64,000 bases of DNA from Rhynchospora pubera. Taxonomy: Eukaryota > Streptophyta > Magnoliopsida > Poales > Cyperaceae. Made by a program: the position numbers and the translations under genes. The notes beneath the pieces were generated by a model. The model did not search any database. It was not told the DNA's origin and worked only from the letters and a program-made list of their open reading frames with translations. This document shows positions 1 through 10,994 of this stretch, one piece after another (the first letter of the stretch is position 1; each line of letters begins with the position of its first letter). The stretch lies in contig CM051459.1 in NCBI GenBank assembly GCA_028095005.1, positions 197,881,902 to 197,945,901 on the forward strand, given 5' to 3'.

Positions 1-3000
1 ATCCCGTCAATTTCACAAGATTCTTGTGCTTGAGCCTTGCAAGTAGATACAGCTCATTTCTAAGCTGTTCTTTTCCCTGGTTTGCACTTTTTGAAAGTCT
101 TTTAACTGCAATTTCTTCACCATTTTCTAGAACTCCCTATTAAAATTCATACAGTTAGTGATCTTAATTAGTTTGTGATCAGCTTTTCTATAGTCCAATA
201 TTTCAAAATACAGAAGCACATCTAGTTGTTGCATAGAATAGTATTAGTAGTATTAATTTTGGTATTTTTCTTAGGGTCTCTACACGTTTTGTTTCATGTT
301 TTTGAAAAGGGTGGCTTTTGTCCCCTATTTTTTAGTATTAAATGAGAACAAATTCACAACTAAAATAGACAGATGATCTTACCTTATATACTGGTCCAAG
401 CTGTCCTTCGCCAATGATGTTTAATTCACTAAAATCGCCAGTGGCAGCTCTTATGGTGTTGAAGTCGAATGATTCAAAAATTTGAATATCTTCTTGGCCA
501 TTGGGTGAATTAGTTTCCGCAACTTGATATAAGATAAATAAAGTATAATGAGGCAATAGCCAATTACATTAACAGAAACAAACTTTGTTCTAACAATTAA
601 TGTTGACCAAATCATACCTGTTTGTGGAAGTTTTCTGAATGGCCACCTTATTGGTTTCTTTATCAAAATTACTACTGCTATGAGAACCAAGATTGTGCCA
701 ATACTGAGAGGCACAGCGATGAGAACTATTTTTCGTCTATTTGGCCCTAGTAATACAAAGAGAAAAATTATCAGTTTGAAATGAGTCCAAGTTCAAAGAC
801 GTCTTTTTTAAAAAAGATTTAAAAGGAAAGTGTTCCTCAAGCAGGGGATCCAAAATGCGTTTAACTATGGAAAGGAGTACAAGTCACATACAGTGACTTA
901 AGATACAAACTGCACAAGTAGCCAAAAGAAAGTTTGAGCTGGTTTTAGAAACGAACTCAATTTGTTGATCACAACAAGATTATACTTTCAATGATGGTAG
1001 TCTTATATGGTCATAGGGTCAAGTGGTTTTTTTATTTTCCATATTCTTAATAATCATTGCAACACAACACACACCTCTTTTAGATGAAACACGGACATAT
1101 AAATTATCCCCTCCATCCAGGAACTGTTGCATATCAATAATATCTCCGAACCAAGCCAGACATCCTTGCCATCCAATAAACGCATAAGCCATACAAGATG
1201 AGTTCTTCTGGCACCAACTCTCACATTCACTAATGCTCTTTTTTCCATCAGAAACTGCATTAATCGTGTCTGGCAACTTCAAATTACTTACGGTAACAAA
1301 TCCTTGATCTGTGTCATTTAGTGGAACATTTCTTTGACAACCCCCAGAAAATATGCGGTTCTTCCAATCTTTCCCATTCTTGGGATGAAATAAATCTTCC
1401 ACACAACATTTACAACTGCCATCAGAATAAATTCCATATGGCCCACATGCAGCATATGAAGGGGTCGACTCATCAGGCGCTTTCCAATATTCTACCCAGC
1501 CGCTGTCATTCTTGTAATAACGGTATGTTGTGCCATTTGACTTCAAGACCAGACGCCAAAGGACCGAGGGGTCTAGAGGCTCATACCAGTAGTACGCTCC
1601 ACTTTCGCTTGCCGAGACAACAAACCTCACCAAATCTTGTGTCATTTCAGGGAAACCATTCCATCTGTTACCATCCCAGGGCCCCGTCCTATAAATTACA
1701 TCGGAACCCCTGAAAGTAACCAATTCATACCTTTTAAAGGGATCCAATTTCCGGAAATATTGTCCAGGGAATGGATCAACATCCGTAATGTTCCAAGAAG
1801 AGAGCTGAATTTCAAGCATTGAATCCAAAAGCTTCATATACCCAAGTGGTGTATGTGGCAATAAGGTGTCAGAGAGTTGGTATGAACTCTGCCACAAAAC
1901 TTTTCCTGTTTTGGTATCATTAACAACAAGGTGCCCTGAATCCATGAGACATGCTTGAGGATCTCCTCGGCTGAATTGACTACCAGTGGACCATACATCT
2001 TGGCTTATGCTGTTTCTTAAGAAAAGGGTTCCATCTGGAGAGAGGTAAAGCATGCCAGTACCATTAATAATGGGATGGTCCCCATTGGCAACCCATACAA
2101 CTGTTCTATAAAGGTCATTAATCCAAATTCCAAGATATCGATTATTTGAACCCGTGGTGTTGAAGAAACCCATCTGGAATCTTCCATTAATCGAGTTTAG
2201 GAGTTCATTATCTTGCAACACCTCACCTGCGGTTAGTGCATTTCCTGCAGTTGATCCTTCATTACAAACAGGAGCAAATCTCTTCATAAATCTTAAATTA
2301 AAGTCACAACCACTCCATCACACTAATTTAATCAGACTGATTATTAAATCATATACGTTTTGGCAGCTAGAATTTGTTCATTGGTCTTTATCCTCACAAA
2401 AATAATTAGGCTGCACTGCTAGCAATATATAACAGCAGAATGCTTGGACAGACAGCTCTAGAGACATTTATTATTCTGAGTACTCACACACTAGGAGTAT
2501 ACATAGATCCGGAAAAGGATGTAATTTGTGTCTGAAATGTGTGTAATGTGGTTAAGAGTTACTAACATTCATTTTATTATGGTTGGTTTTTTATGTTTTA
2601 AAACTTTTTATTAAAATTCAGTCTCAATTAGTACATTTGTAACTCAAAATGATAATAAAATTCATTTATATTTTGCATGTATTTTGTTCTTTTCAATGTA
2701 TCAACACGAGGTATGAATCCTTTCTTAAAATCAATGAGGATAATGAAAAACAGATTCACATTTGAATTTTCAAATTTTAATTGAATGTGGAACAGCATGC
2801 TGCTAATCGAAACCAATAGATTAACAACCCTAAACACAATTCATATTAAAAGGAAAATATGTCTAAACAGCATCTCTAGTGAAACGTATCGGCCAACAAG
2901 TTGTGAGCTCAACACGGCCTACAGAGCCAAACTTAGGACTGCTGCATCATGGAGTTGCACCAAGAAGAAGCTTTCCAAACTTCCCCGTCTGCTATATAGA

Positions 3001-3431
3001 GCTATTGCACTTTCAAAAGATCTCTTAACCGTTCTCAATTTTATATCGATTCTACACAAATTCTTGCAAGAGGGTCCTTTTGGAAATTTTAAGAAGAGAC
3101 TTAATCCAAACAATTGGAGATTCGTATAAATATGGATCAGAAAGTTGGTATAGTATATTATTCATTTCAGAGTCCAGTGACTATTCGTATTTGAACTATA
3201 CATCTTAAAAAGTACAGAGAGATCAGATAAAACAAACTATTATTTGATCGAAAATAATCAGTAAAACCCCTTACTACCAATCTACCAAAACTAATCATGT
3301 TCATTTAAGGTACTTAAAGAGTGACAAAAAAAAGAAGAAAATGAAGAAATAAAGAATAAAAGAGTACCTTTGGTATCAACATTCATGAACGAAAGCAGCA
3401 ACATAGTGATTACGAACTCTATTTTATCCAT
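1..3431 (-). CDS. G-type lectin S-receptor-like Ser/Thr protein kinase, 5' five exons (3' part outside window)
   Basis: Plasma-membrane receptor kinase of the S-domain family. Five exons can be placed on the minus strand, all GT-AG and phase-consistent: 3368-3431, 1075-2256, 618-746, 383-522 and 1-136 (runs off the edge). Exon 1 begins at ATG 3431 and encodes a hydrophobic signal peptide of about 21 residues. Exon 2 carries the B-lectin domain (with NNRYLGIW and VVWVANGD), the S-locus glycoprotein domain, an EGF-like stretch and a PAN domain. Exon 3 gives one transmembrane helix followed by a basic stop-transfer segment. Exons 4 and 5 start the kinase with glycine loop GEGQLG, AVK lysine in IAVKRL, and the alpha-C region up to HKNLVKL. 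This is 550 codons; the rest of the catalytic domain lies left of base 1. Oddity: the EGF-like part reads CGPYGIYSDG, where the family normally has another Cys after CGPYG, and has an extra CC pair nearby. The ligand is unknown. Confidence 0.93.
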
Positions 3432-3949
3432 TTTTGTTTGCACTTTTTGTAGACTAGCAATCCTTTCAAGTTTCTGCTAATTAAGCCTTTAATGGGTCCA
3501 AACTGGAATATTTTGTACTCTTCTCTGTTAATGAAAATCAACTAAGAAAAATACATGGAATAGTCCTCCCGTTCAATCATGTTAAGTTGTAAAATCAAAC
3601 TAGCAGTAGTATAGTACGTTTGGAATTTGGACTAATCTATATGCCTATTGTCTAATTTAAAATTAACAAATTGCTCCTGTTTATGTGCACCAAGTTGTAT
3701 TGCGAAACTAGGTCAAACATTAAGCACTAGTCAAATTCCACAAACGGGAAATGAAAATTTAAAAAAAAGTAATAATAATAATGGTAAAACATTAGTAAAT
3801 TAAGTTTCAATACGCCTCTTACTTACATCCATTCATATCTATATTGCAAATAGCTTTGAAAAATTATGTGACGTGTCTTGTCTACCTCAAGTTGTTGATG
3901 TGTGGCAGCGTGTTTACATTTTTAGTGCGGGCAATTACCAGCGCAAGTT
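3432..3949. other. upstream region of the receptor kinase
   Basis: AT-rich sequence between the kinase start codon and the transposon at 3950. It should contain the kinase promoter, but no convincing TATA box or other element can be assigned. No coding sequence seen. Confidence 0.5.
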
Positions 3950-3958
3950 CATTTTTTT
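3950..3958. repeat. 9-bp target site duplication of the PMD element, left copy
   Basis: CATTTTTTT lies directly before the left terminus and is repeated at 10721-10729 directly after the right terminus. A 9-bp duplication is the Mutator superfamily hallmark. The T-rich site slightly weakens the match as evidence. Confidence 0.8.
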
Positions 3959-4139
3959 CCGAAATTATTTTATATAAAAATTTATACTAAAAAAATTTTA
4001 ATATACAGAATTATTAATTTTTTTTTAATAAGAAGAAAGTTCCAACGCGTTTCCGAAGCGAGTATTCGAATTCCCCTCCGTACGCGTTTATAAAACGCGC
4101 TCCAGGGCTTTCAACGCGTTTTATAAACGCGTACGAAGG
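3959..4139 (+). repeat. left terminal inverted repeat of the PMD element
   Basis: About 181 bp. It matches the reverse complement of 10541-10720 with only scattered mismatches and a 1-base length change in a T run. The outer half is AT-rich and the inner half CpG-rich. Confidence 0.9.
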
Positions 4140-4239
4140 AGAGATGCTGTCCACTTTCCTCTCGTTTGTCAGAGCTTCGTACGCGTTTATAAAACGCGTT
4201 GAAAGCCCTGGAGCGCACTTTATAAACGCGTCCGAAGGT
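4078..4239. repeat. left palindromic CpG module array
   Basis: Four copies of the near-palindrome ACGCGTTTATAAAACGCG lie in this stretch, arranged as two ~60-bp modules in opposite orientation (4078-4139 and 4173-4239). Each module is two half-palindromes around a GGGCTTTC-like centre. The right end has the same layout. They may be protein-binding sites for transposition; that role is inferred. Confidence 0.8.
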
Positions 4240-4344
4240 GTATTATTTAATTTTTAGAAAAAAAAGTACAAGCATGCTCTGATAAAGACTGCAAAAGACA
4301 TGACAAGATTTGATTTTACAATGTCATCTTTGAACTACTGAAAT

Positions 4345-4356
4345 TATTTATAAAAG
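4345..4356 (+). promoter_or_regulatory. probable TATA box of the two-finger gene
   Basis: TATTTATAAAAG lies about 67 bases upstream of the ATG at 4422, just inside the left end of the element. Confidence 0.45.
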
Positions 4357-4421
4357 CAGCCATTGTTGAATTAGAATGCACAAACACCCACTACCTCCTT
4401 CTTGTTAAAACCTTCAGTACA

Positions 4422-5372
4422 ATGGACAAAGAAAATAGCTCTAACTCAAATAATGATGTTCCAAACTATCGAAGAGCAACCCGCATTGAGTATTGGCCAA
4501 CTTTCTACCATTACCCTGCCAATAGAAATCAACCAGAAAACGGAGAATACGAGGCAATTTGTCGCTCTTGTTATCGCACTTTGAAATACAACATCCATGA
4601 AGACACGACTGAAGAGGGAGACGTGCTCGAGTTAAAAATACACTACCAATGGCACATTAATGGTGGGCCGGAAAGGGAACAGAAGGAGTACCAGGAGCGG
4701 CGATGGCGGGAACACGGAAAGAATCTGAACCGAGAAAGGCGATATGACTGGTACAAAAAATATTACACAGAACCTCAACCCATCCCCCAACAACAACCGA
4801 AACCCTACCTCTCGTGTGAACCAACTCACTGGACCGTTTACGAGAAAATATACAACTTTAATGGAGACCACACAGTGACCTGTACAAGGTGTGCTCAAGT
4901 TTTCAATTACAAAGAAAACATATTGCGTGACCACTACCATGAGCACAAACGTCACGACGAGAATGAACAAAGAGCTCGGGACATAGAGACGCAGATGATT
5001 ATTAAAGAAAGAAATGAAGAAATGGATCGTAAACAAAAAATTAGGGAAGAAGAGGCAAGGAAAAAAAGGCTCAAAAAATCAGAGCAAAAATTGAGAGAAA
5101 TGAATAAGAGGGATGAACTTCGACAAATTGCGGCAAGCCGAATGGCAGAGATAGAAAAAGAAGAAACTGAAGCGGCTTTTTGGAACGAAGCCGCTCAATT
5201 CGTTGACAACAGTGTTCCGAGTAATCAACAAGAAGATGATGCTGCTTTTTGGAACGAAGTCGCTCAGTTCGCTGACAACACTGGTGCGAGTAATCAACAA
5301 CAACCGAATGATGAAGATGAGCAACCATGGTGGGATGAAATTCTACAACATGTAGATAGTCAAAATCTCTAA
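4422..5372 (+). CDS. 316-aa protein with two BED-like zinc fingers and acidic tryptophan repeats, encoded in the PMD element
   Basis: Intact single-exon ORF. Two CCHH-type finger candidates are visible: C47-x2-C50 with H74-x3-H78, and C154-x2-C157 with the histidine cluster 171-178 (HYHEHKRH). Both are preceded by a tryptophan-containing stretch, as in BED fingers. Residues 180-250 are highly charged and predicted coiled coil. The C-terminus has three copies of a short aromatic/acidic motif: AFWNEAAQFVDN near 252, AFWNEVAQFADN near 275 and PWWDEILQHVDS near 302. No transposase catalytic motif is present. A DNA-binding and protein-interaction role, possibly recognising the element ends, is inferred only. 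The ORF is tail-to-tail with the PMD gene. The start at 4422 is preferred because the 4402 ATG is in another frame. I do not recognise a named family. Confidence 0.75.
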   Translation: MDKENSSNSNNDVPNYRRATRIEYWPTFYHYPANRNQPENGEYEAICRSCYRTLKYNIHEDTTEEGDVLELKIHYQWHINGGPEREQKEYQERRWREHGKNLNRERRYDWYKKYYTEPQPIPQQQPKPYLSCEPTHWTVYEKIYNFNGDHTVTCTRCAQVFNYKENILRDHYHEHKRHDENEQRARDIETQMIIKERNEEMDRKQKIREEEARKKRLKKSEQKLREMNKRDELRQIAASRMAEIEKEETEAAFWNEAAQFVDNSVPSNQQEDDAAFWNEVAQFADNTGASNQQQPNDEDEQPWWDEILQHVDSQNL

Positions 5373-5852
5373 ATATTTATATCATTGTAATATTTATGTG
5401 TTTTATTATTATGGTTGTTAATGTAATTTAGTTGGAATTGTTAATGCAATGTTTTATTTTTATGGTTGTTTTTTATTTTCCTTTATTTTTTGTAGTGCTT
5501 TGCACTATAAGTTGTGGTTTTAATGTGTTGACGTTCAATGGATAAAAGTTGTTGTTTGGAGTATTTCATTTATTGGCGTTTCAATACATAAACGTTTATG
5601 TTTCAAGTAGTGCTTTGCACTCTGAAATTCCAAGTCATAATAATACACAAGTCAATCATCACAAGTCATAATAAACAATCCAATAAATACACAAGTCAAT
5701 CATAAGTCATAAACGAAAAATAGTCAATCAACATCAGTAATACACAAGTCAATCACAAGTCCATAAACGAAAAATAAACGATCCGTCCATCATCAGTCCA
5801 TAAACAAAAAAGAACTGTCATCATCAGCAATAAAATCAGTCCATCATCATAA
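5373..5852. other. intergenic 3' region between the two convergent transposon genes
   Basis: AT-rich. It has two identical copies of the palindrome AGTGCTTTGCACT (5494-5506 and 5609-5621). At 5640-5830 there are degenerate direct repeats around ACAAGTCAATCA and CATAAACGAAAAAT. It presumably holds the 3' UTRs and poly(A) sites of both genes. Confidence 0.6.
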
Positions 5853-8800
5853 CTAACGCCGCCGCCTCCTCCTAGGTCCTGAAGGTGAAAATCTGTCAAT
5901 CACCCTCACCACACGCCTATCTCGTATGCCCGGGGCAGTAACATCTCCCGAGTCAGTGGAGTCTGTATCCCCATCGTCCTCCTCCTGACGGTCCTCCTGC
6001 TGGTCCTGCTGAGCCTCCTGCTGTATGGGCCCAAACTCAACAGGCTGCCCAACATCCTGAGGAGTCGCTATAGGGACATAATCACCCTCCTCATCTCCGG
6101 CCGTCCGCAGTAAAGTGCTGAACGAGTCTGTCCCTCCCATACTACCCAACGGAGTGCCAAATGATGGAATAGAAGAAGGCGTAGGCACTGACGGAACAGT
6201 AAATGGAGGAACAATAAATGCAGGAAAAGAGGAAGGCATACCAAATGGTGCAAAGGAGTACGGTGGAGGATCCTGAGGCTGGAAAATGCCAGTGGGATCC
6301 TGAGAAATGCCAGCAAACTGCGAGGTCGATGCTGATGCACTATGCATGGATGGAGTAGGACCTGAGGCTGGAAACTGAGTAGGAAAGAACGTGCGTGGTC
6401 CTAAAATATCATCTAATCGCCCGGTATTCAGTCGACCATCCTATAATATTAAAAAAAAACAATGTCAATATAAATAAATTAGTATCTAAAGTTGAAACTT
6501 GCATATGAACGAATACTAACCGCATGCATCAGATCCTCCGCCTGAAGGTCTGTGGGTACAGTCGGACGTGCAGAAGAAGACTCGTCCCCAGAATCTGGTA
6601 TGTCCTCAATATTTGTTGGAAGTCCTCGCTGCTCCAACAAATCCTCCAACCTGTAATTTATAAATTATTGAATTTAAAATGCAAAAAACGCAATAAAAAA
6701 ATTAAATTATTTAAAATTACCTCAGAGGGATGGAAGCATCATGCAACTGCGAACGACAGTTGGCGAGAATTGCCTTTCCCACCCTTCTGCACCCCTTCTT
6801 CACAACCAGTCCCAATGCATGAAGTGCATTCTTCAGCGCAGAGTTGCCCTGCAATTTACGAGAATAATGACATATTACACAATTCCATTTACCAATCATA
6901 CATTCCATATTTAAAAAATTAAGATGTACCGTATTGCGAAGTCTGGACCCCATGTTTGTGTACTGCCTCTGAGCAAGAGGCAGCTGCTGAGTGCGCTGGA
7001 GACGTGCCTCGGCATCCTCTCGTGGCGTGGGTCTCTCGGAGGCACCGTATCGCCAAAACCATCGGAAGTACCGCAGCGTATCAGTAGCACTCCAGGATCG
7101 AGTCTCCAGCTGGCGTGCCTGTAATGCCTCGTCAGTCCACTCATCATGTGCACTCGCAAAAATGGTAGCAAAATCTGGGCGATCTCGATAGGTACCGTGC
7201 TGGAAACCCAGCAGGTTCTGTGTCACGTCCCAACTCTGTTAAAATAAACACGTTAGTTCTTTACTCTAATTAAATTGAAGTTGATCGTATTATAAATCGA
7301 AAAAATATAGCAAACGTACCACAGGTAGTGGAGGAGGAGTAAACTGGTACAGTCCAAACTGATGCCTACAACGGTCGGGGTAGTAGTAGGCAACAATGTG
7401 GTAAAAAATCAGCGGCAACCGAACATGCTCCGCTATGGAACCAACCTGTGCTACCCGTGGCATGACAGCCCTGTCGAGTACGTACGGAAACCAGTTGACG
7501 TCTTCAACGTTCAACACGGCTAGGTAGTCCCGTGCGTTCTCCACTGCCCCGCGGTGCTGGCTCCGTGAGAAAGACCGAGCTTCGCCCCATTTCCTGAAAA
7601 TTTTGAAGGTTAGGATTGATGTGTTGTAATTTGCATAAAATTATTGAAAATTTATTATAAGTTATTACCTGCCAAACGGCACACATGAATCTAGGTTAGG
7701 CTGTCCTAATCCACCGATAGGAGCAACCTCTGGGCGACAAACAGGGAGGTATGACCATGCCCAAAACAATAGTAGCATCCAAGGTCCCGTCACAACCTTG
7801 AAATGCATGGTGGCACGGTCCAGAGCACGATATAGACAAGCAAGCGTGGCACCTCCCCAATTGAAGTCCGGAACTTCATTCAAATTGCCCTGCATTTAAA
7901 TTAAACAACGCATTCAAACTCAATTCGAGAACATTGAAAACAATAATAACCATGCAAACAATTTTGCTATAATAATTGTGCTATAATAATATTAGTCTTG
8001 CTATAATAATTTATATTTTTTTTAAATAACAAAATTAAATTGTTGGTTAATTGTGCTCTATTTTTTTAAATAATAAAATTAAATTGCTGGTAAACAAATA
8101 AAAAAATTATTTAAGTTAAGAAAATTATACCGATACAAGCTCCAAATAGTATGCTGGGACGAAATTCTGAGAAATATCTGGAAACATCAACGTCCCAAAT
8201 AACTCTAGAGCAACTGCACGCGTGTATCGGTCTAACTCCTCATCATCAGCACCTGCCTATGGCGCCACACCGCAATTTTGTCGCAACCATTTCAACTTGA
8301 TGTTGTTGCCCACAACAACATCGCCCCTGCATTGTACAAATTTAAAATAATCAATACAAGTAAGCAATGCATATACTGAATAGCAAAAAATCAATATTGC
8401 ATTTTATTTTTTTCACTTACTCCCTGCTCCTCCTTTCTCTGTGCCAGTCTCCCAAATCTTCATGAGGATAAAGATTTGCACGAATCTTTTCCTCCCAGGG
8501 CCCTCTCGTATTCGACCTAACTGGAATGCCCGTCGAGCGCAAACCATATAAGAAGGAAACATCCTGGTAACAATTACAAAATACGTTCAATTCGTGTCAT
8601 GTTAATATTGCAATTCGTGTCATGTTAAGTCAAAATTTTATGTTACAATTAATTGTGAAAATTAATACGAAAATTATATTAAAAAAATTTAATATCAAGT
8701 TTAAATAAATTACCTGTAGAGTAACGGTCATCTCTCCAACGGGAAAATGGAAAGTATGCGTCTCCGGACGCCAAAACTCGACCATTGCCTTCAGTAATGG

Positions 8801-9475
8801 CATGTCGACGTTGACATGCTTCACCTTCGTAATGTGACTGAGCCCCAGTTTTATCAGCCTTCCCTCAATCCGATCGTCCACCTTAATCGTTCGCTTGTGC
8901 GATCTCGTCTCCAAATGCGTTTCACGCTGCATTAACACGAAACATAAACCGTTGTATTAAAAATACAATTTATAAACATTTACAAGCATTTACAATAAAT
9001 ACAATTTATTAGATTGAACATAAAAATATTATAAACATTTACAATAAATACAATTTATAATACAATTTATAATAAGCATTTAATACAATTTATTAGATTG
9101 AACATAAAAATTTATAATAAACCTCATTTTCAATTAATTTTTTAATACAATTTATAATAAGCATTTAATACAACTTATAAGTCTATTAAGAAATCTAAAT
9201 TATTAAATAAAAAAAATATAAATTAACATAAAACAATCTATTACCTCCTCAAAAGACAAACCAACGAGATGCTCGTTATCCGTAACAAACAAAACCTGTT
9301 GGTTTTCTGCGTTGGCCGGTTGCACAGGTGGAATGACATTTTGCGCGCTCGGACGGGCTGCGCGACGCCTACGTCATTTTGGCCGAGGCTGGGTGGAGGC
9401 TGATTCGGTGGGGGGTGCTTCGGTGGGAGCTGGTGAAGCACCAGAAGGACCAGCCTCATCTTCTGCTGAACTCAT
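5853..9475 (-). pseudogene. plant mobile domain (PMD, aminotransferase-like) gene, 10 exons, two in-frame stops
   Basis: Minus-strand gene with ten exons, all GT-AG and in phase: 9245-9475, 8714-8926, 8421-8563, 8131-8326, 7669-7889, 7320-7593, 6930-7235, 6721-6848, 6521-6650 and 5853-6440. They total 809 codons plus a stop. The PMD signature is clear: WRPETHTFHFPVGEMTVTLQ at the end of exon 2, the RYTRAVALELFGTLMFP region in exon 4, the FNWGGATLACLYRALDRAT region in exon 5, and YYYPDRCRHQFGL in exon 6. The C-terminus is Pro-rich, then acidic, and ends in an Arg run. PMD proteins act in nuclear silencing/genome-stability pathways (MAIN/MAIL1) or belong to transposons. Two internal stops break this copy: TGA at 9374-9376 (exon 1, likely CGA to TGA) and TAG at 8257-8259 (exon 4). 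Everything else is intact, so inactivation is recent, or alternative splicing avoids the stops. Confidence 0.85.
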
Positions 9476-10432
9476 CTGATTCAAATAATATAAGAACAAC
9501 AATTTAAAACAACAATGAATTTAATATTTTTTCAATAATCAAAACGAACAAAACAAAAATTATTTTTCTATGTAATTGACATTTTCACAATAATTACTGA
9601 TCAATAATCAAATAATTTTATCATAATATGTTAAAATTTTTCATGCACCATAATTTACGCCAATAAATTTATACATAATTTTCAATATACAATTCCAGTT
9701 ATTTGAAACTATGTTAATTTGCACCATAATTTTTCTATATAAATTTCTTTTTATTTCAACAATTTACTAACTAATTCCATTTATACATAATTTTCACAAT
9801 AATTACAAACTAAAATTTACATCGATATTCATAAGTAATTTAATATACATCATTTCTAGAAAATAAATCCAACATAAAATTTAACTAATTATCATCAATC
9901 ATACATATGGACAATTCCATAATTCAACAATTTCAATTTCCACAATTTCCACATGATGTGGTGGCATGCACAATTTCCACAATTTTCACAATTTCCACAA
10001 TTTCACAATTTCACAATTATCATCATGCATCAATTATCAACAATTTCATCAATTATCACTAAACCCTAAACCCTAAACTCCTAAACCCCTAATTATCAAC
10101 AATTATCAGTATTTCAAATACAAAATACAAAATAATTTTGAAAAAAACCTCGCTGTCGCAAGTTCGCCGCTGCCGTTGCCGCTACCGCTGCCGCTGCCGC
10201 TGCCTTCTCCTCTTCTCTTTCTCTCGCTGCCGCTGCCGCTGCCTTCTCCTCTTCTCTTTCCCTCGCTGCCGCTGCCGCTGCCTTCTCTCTTTCTCTTTCT
10301 TTCTCCTCTTCTCTCCTTCTCCTCTTCTCTCCTTCTCTCTTTCTCTCTTTCTCTGGTTCTCTCTGTCTCTGGCGAAAATGCGAACGAAAATAGAAATGAA
10401 ACGGCTATTTCTCGAATTTGAAGGAGATGACC
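9476..10432. other. upstream region of the PMD gene inside the element
   Basis: Very AT-rich from 9476 to about 10135 with no ORF, including repeated CAATTTCCACAATTT-type runs at 9920-10030 and three CCTAAAC-type repeats near 10060. It then passes into the Ser/Leu-codon-like CCGCTG/CT-rich repeat. This is the likely promoter and leader of the PMD gene. Confidence 0.5.
10147..10370. repeat. CCGCTG / TCTCCTCTTCTC minisatellite
   Basis: CCGCTG hexamers alternate with TCTCCTCTTCTCTTTCTC runs. A ~45-bp compound unit occurs three times, then degenerates to CT-rich sequence. It makes artefactual ORFs in several frames on both strands. Confidence 0.85.
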
Positions 10433-10602
10433 TTCGTACGCGTTTATGAAATACGCTCCAAGGCTCCGAACGCGTTTCATAAACGCGTACGAAGGCCTGA
10501 CTCGCCTCAAAAGGCGCAACTGCAGGGCTGAATTTATCCCCCTTCGTACGCGTTTATAAAACGCGTTGAAAGCCCTGTAGCGCGTTTTATAAACGCGTAT
10601 GG
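10433..10602. repeat. right palindromic CpG module array
   Basis: Two inverted ~60-bp modules (10433-10494 and 10541-10602), each with two near-palindromes of the ACGCGTTTATAAAACGCG type, mirror the left end. The inner module has drifted (TTTATGAAATACGC). Confidence 0.8.
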
Positions 10603-10720
10603 AGGGGAATTCGAATACTCGCTTCTGAAACGGGTTGGAACTTTCTTCTTATTAAAAAAAAATAATAATTATGTATATTAAAATTTTTTGAGTATAAATT
10701 TTTATATAAAATAATTTCGG
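10541..10720 (-). repeat. right terminal inverted repeat of the PMD element
   Basis: Reverse complement of 3959-4139, ending ...ATAATTTCGG directly before the second CATTTTTTT. Confidence 0.9.
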
Positions 10721-10729
10721 CATTTTTTT
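10721..10729. repeat. 9-bp target site duplication, right copy
   Basis: CATTTTTTT, matching 3950-3958. Confidence 0.8.
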
Positions 10730-10994
10730 TCAGGCCCCGAATTCAAATTTTGGATCAGTACAAATGGGTTTGTAAAGCTCCTTCCACTTCGGATGTGGTT
10801 ACAACTTAGGTAATTTTTTTCTGTTGATATTTTTTTAACCTAAATGTCAACCGAGTTCAAGTCAACGAGTAATAACTTTTGGAACTTCAATAAAAATTAA
10901 AAATTGATGACGGAGACTTTTTCAACTGCAAGTGCACAAATTTCTAGCTTGTTCAGAACGTTGAATCTTTAACTTCAAGTTTTATCATAGAGAT

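Larger units (their letters stand above)
3959..10720. mobile_element. 6.76-kb Mutator-like element carrying a zinc-finger gene and a plant mobile domain gene
   Basis: The termini are near-perfect inverted repeats (3959-4139 against 10541-10720), starting CCGAAATTATTTTATAT and flanked by a 9-bp direct repeat. Inside are two convergent genes: a plus-strand 316-codon ORF (4422-5372) and a minus-strand 10-exon PMD gene (5853-9475). No MULE-type DDE transposase, SWIM finger or transposase remnant is seen, so the element is either non-autonomous or mobilised by proteins not recognised here. PMD domains are known to be spread by plant transposons, including MULEs. Both arms retain the same subterminal palindromes. 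Confidence 0.85.

Noticed and set aside
10106..10519. 137-codon minus-strand ORF rich in Arg, Glu, Gly and Ser
   Set aside because: Produced by the CCGCTG/CT-rich minisatellite; simple-repeat composition, open on both strands.
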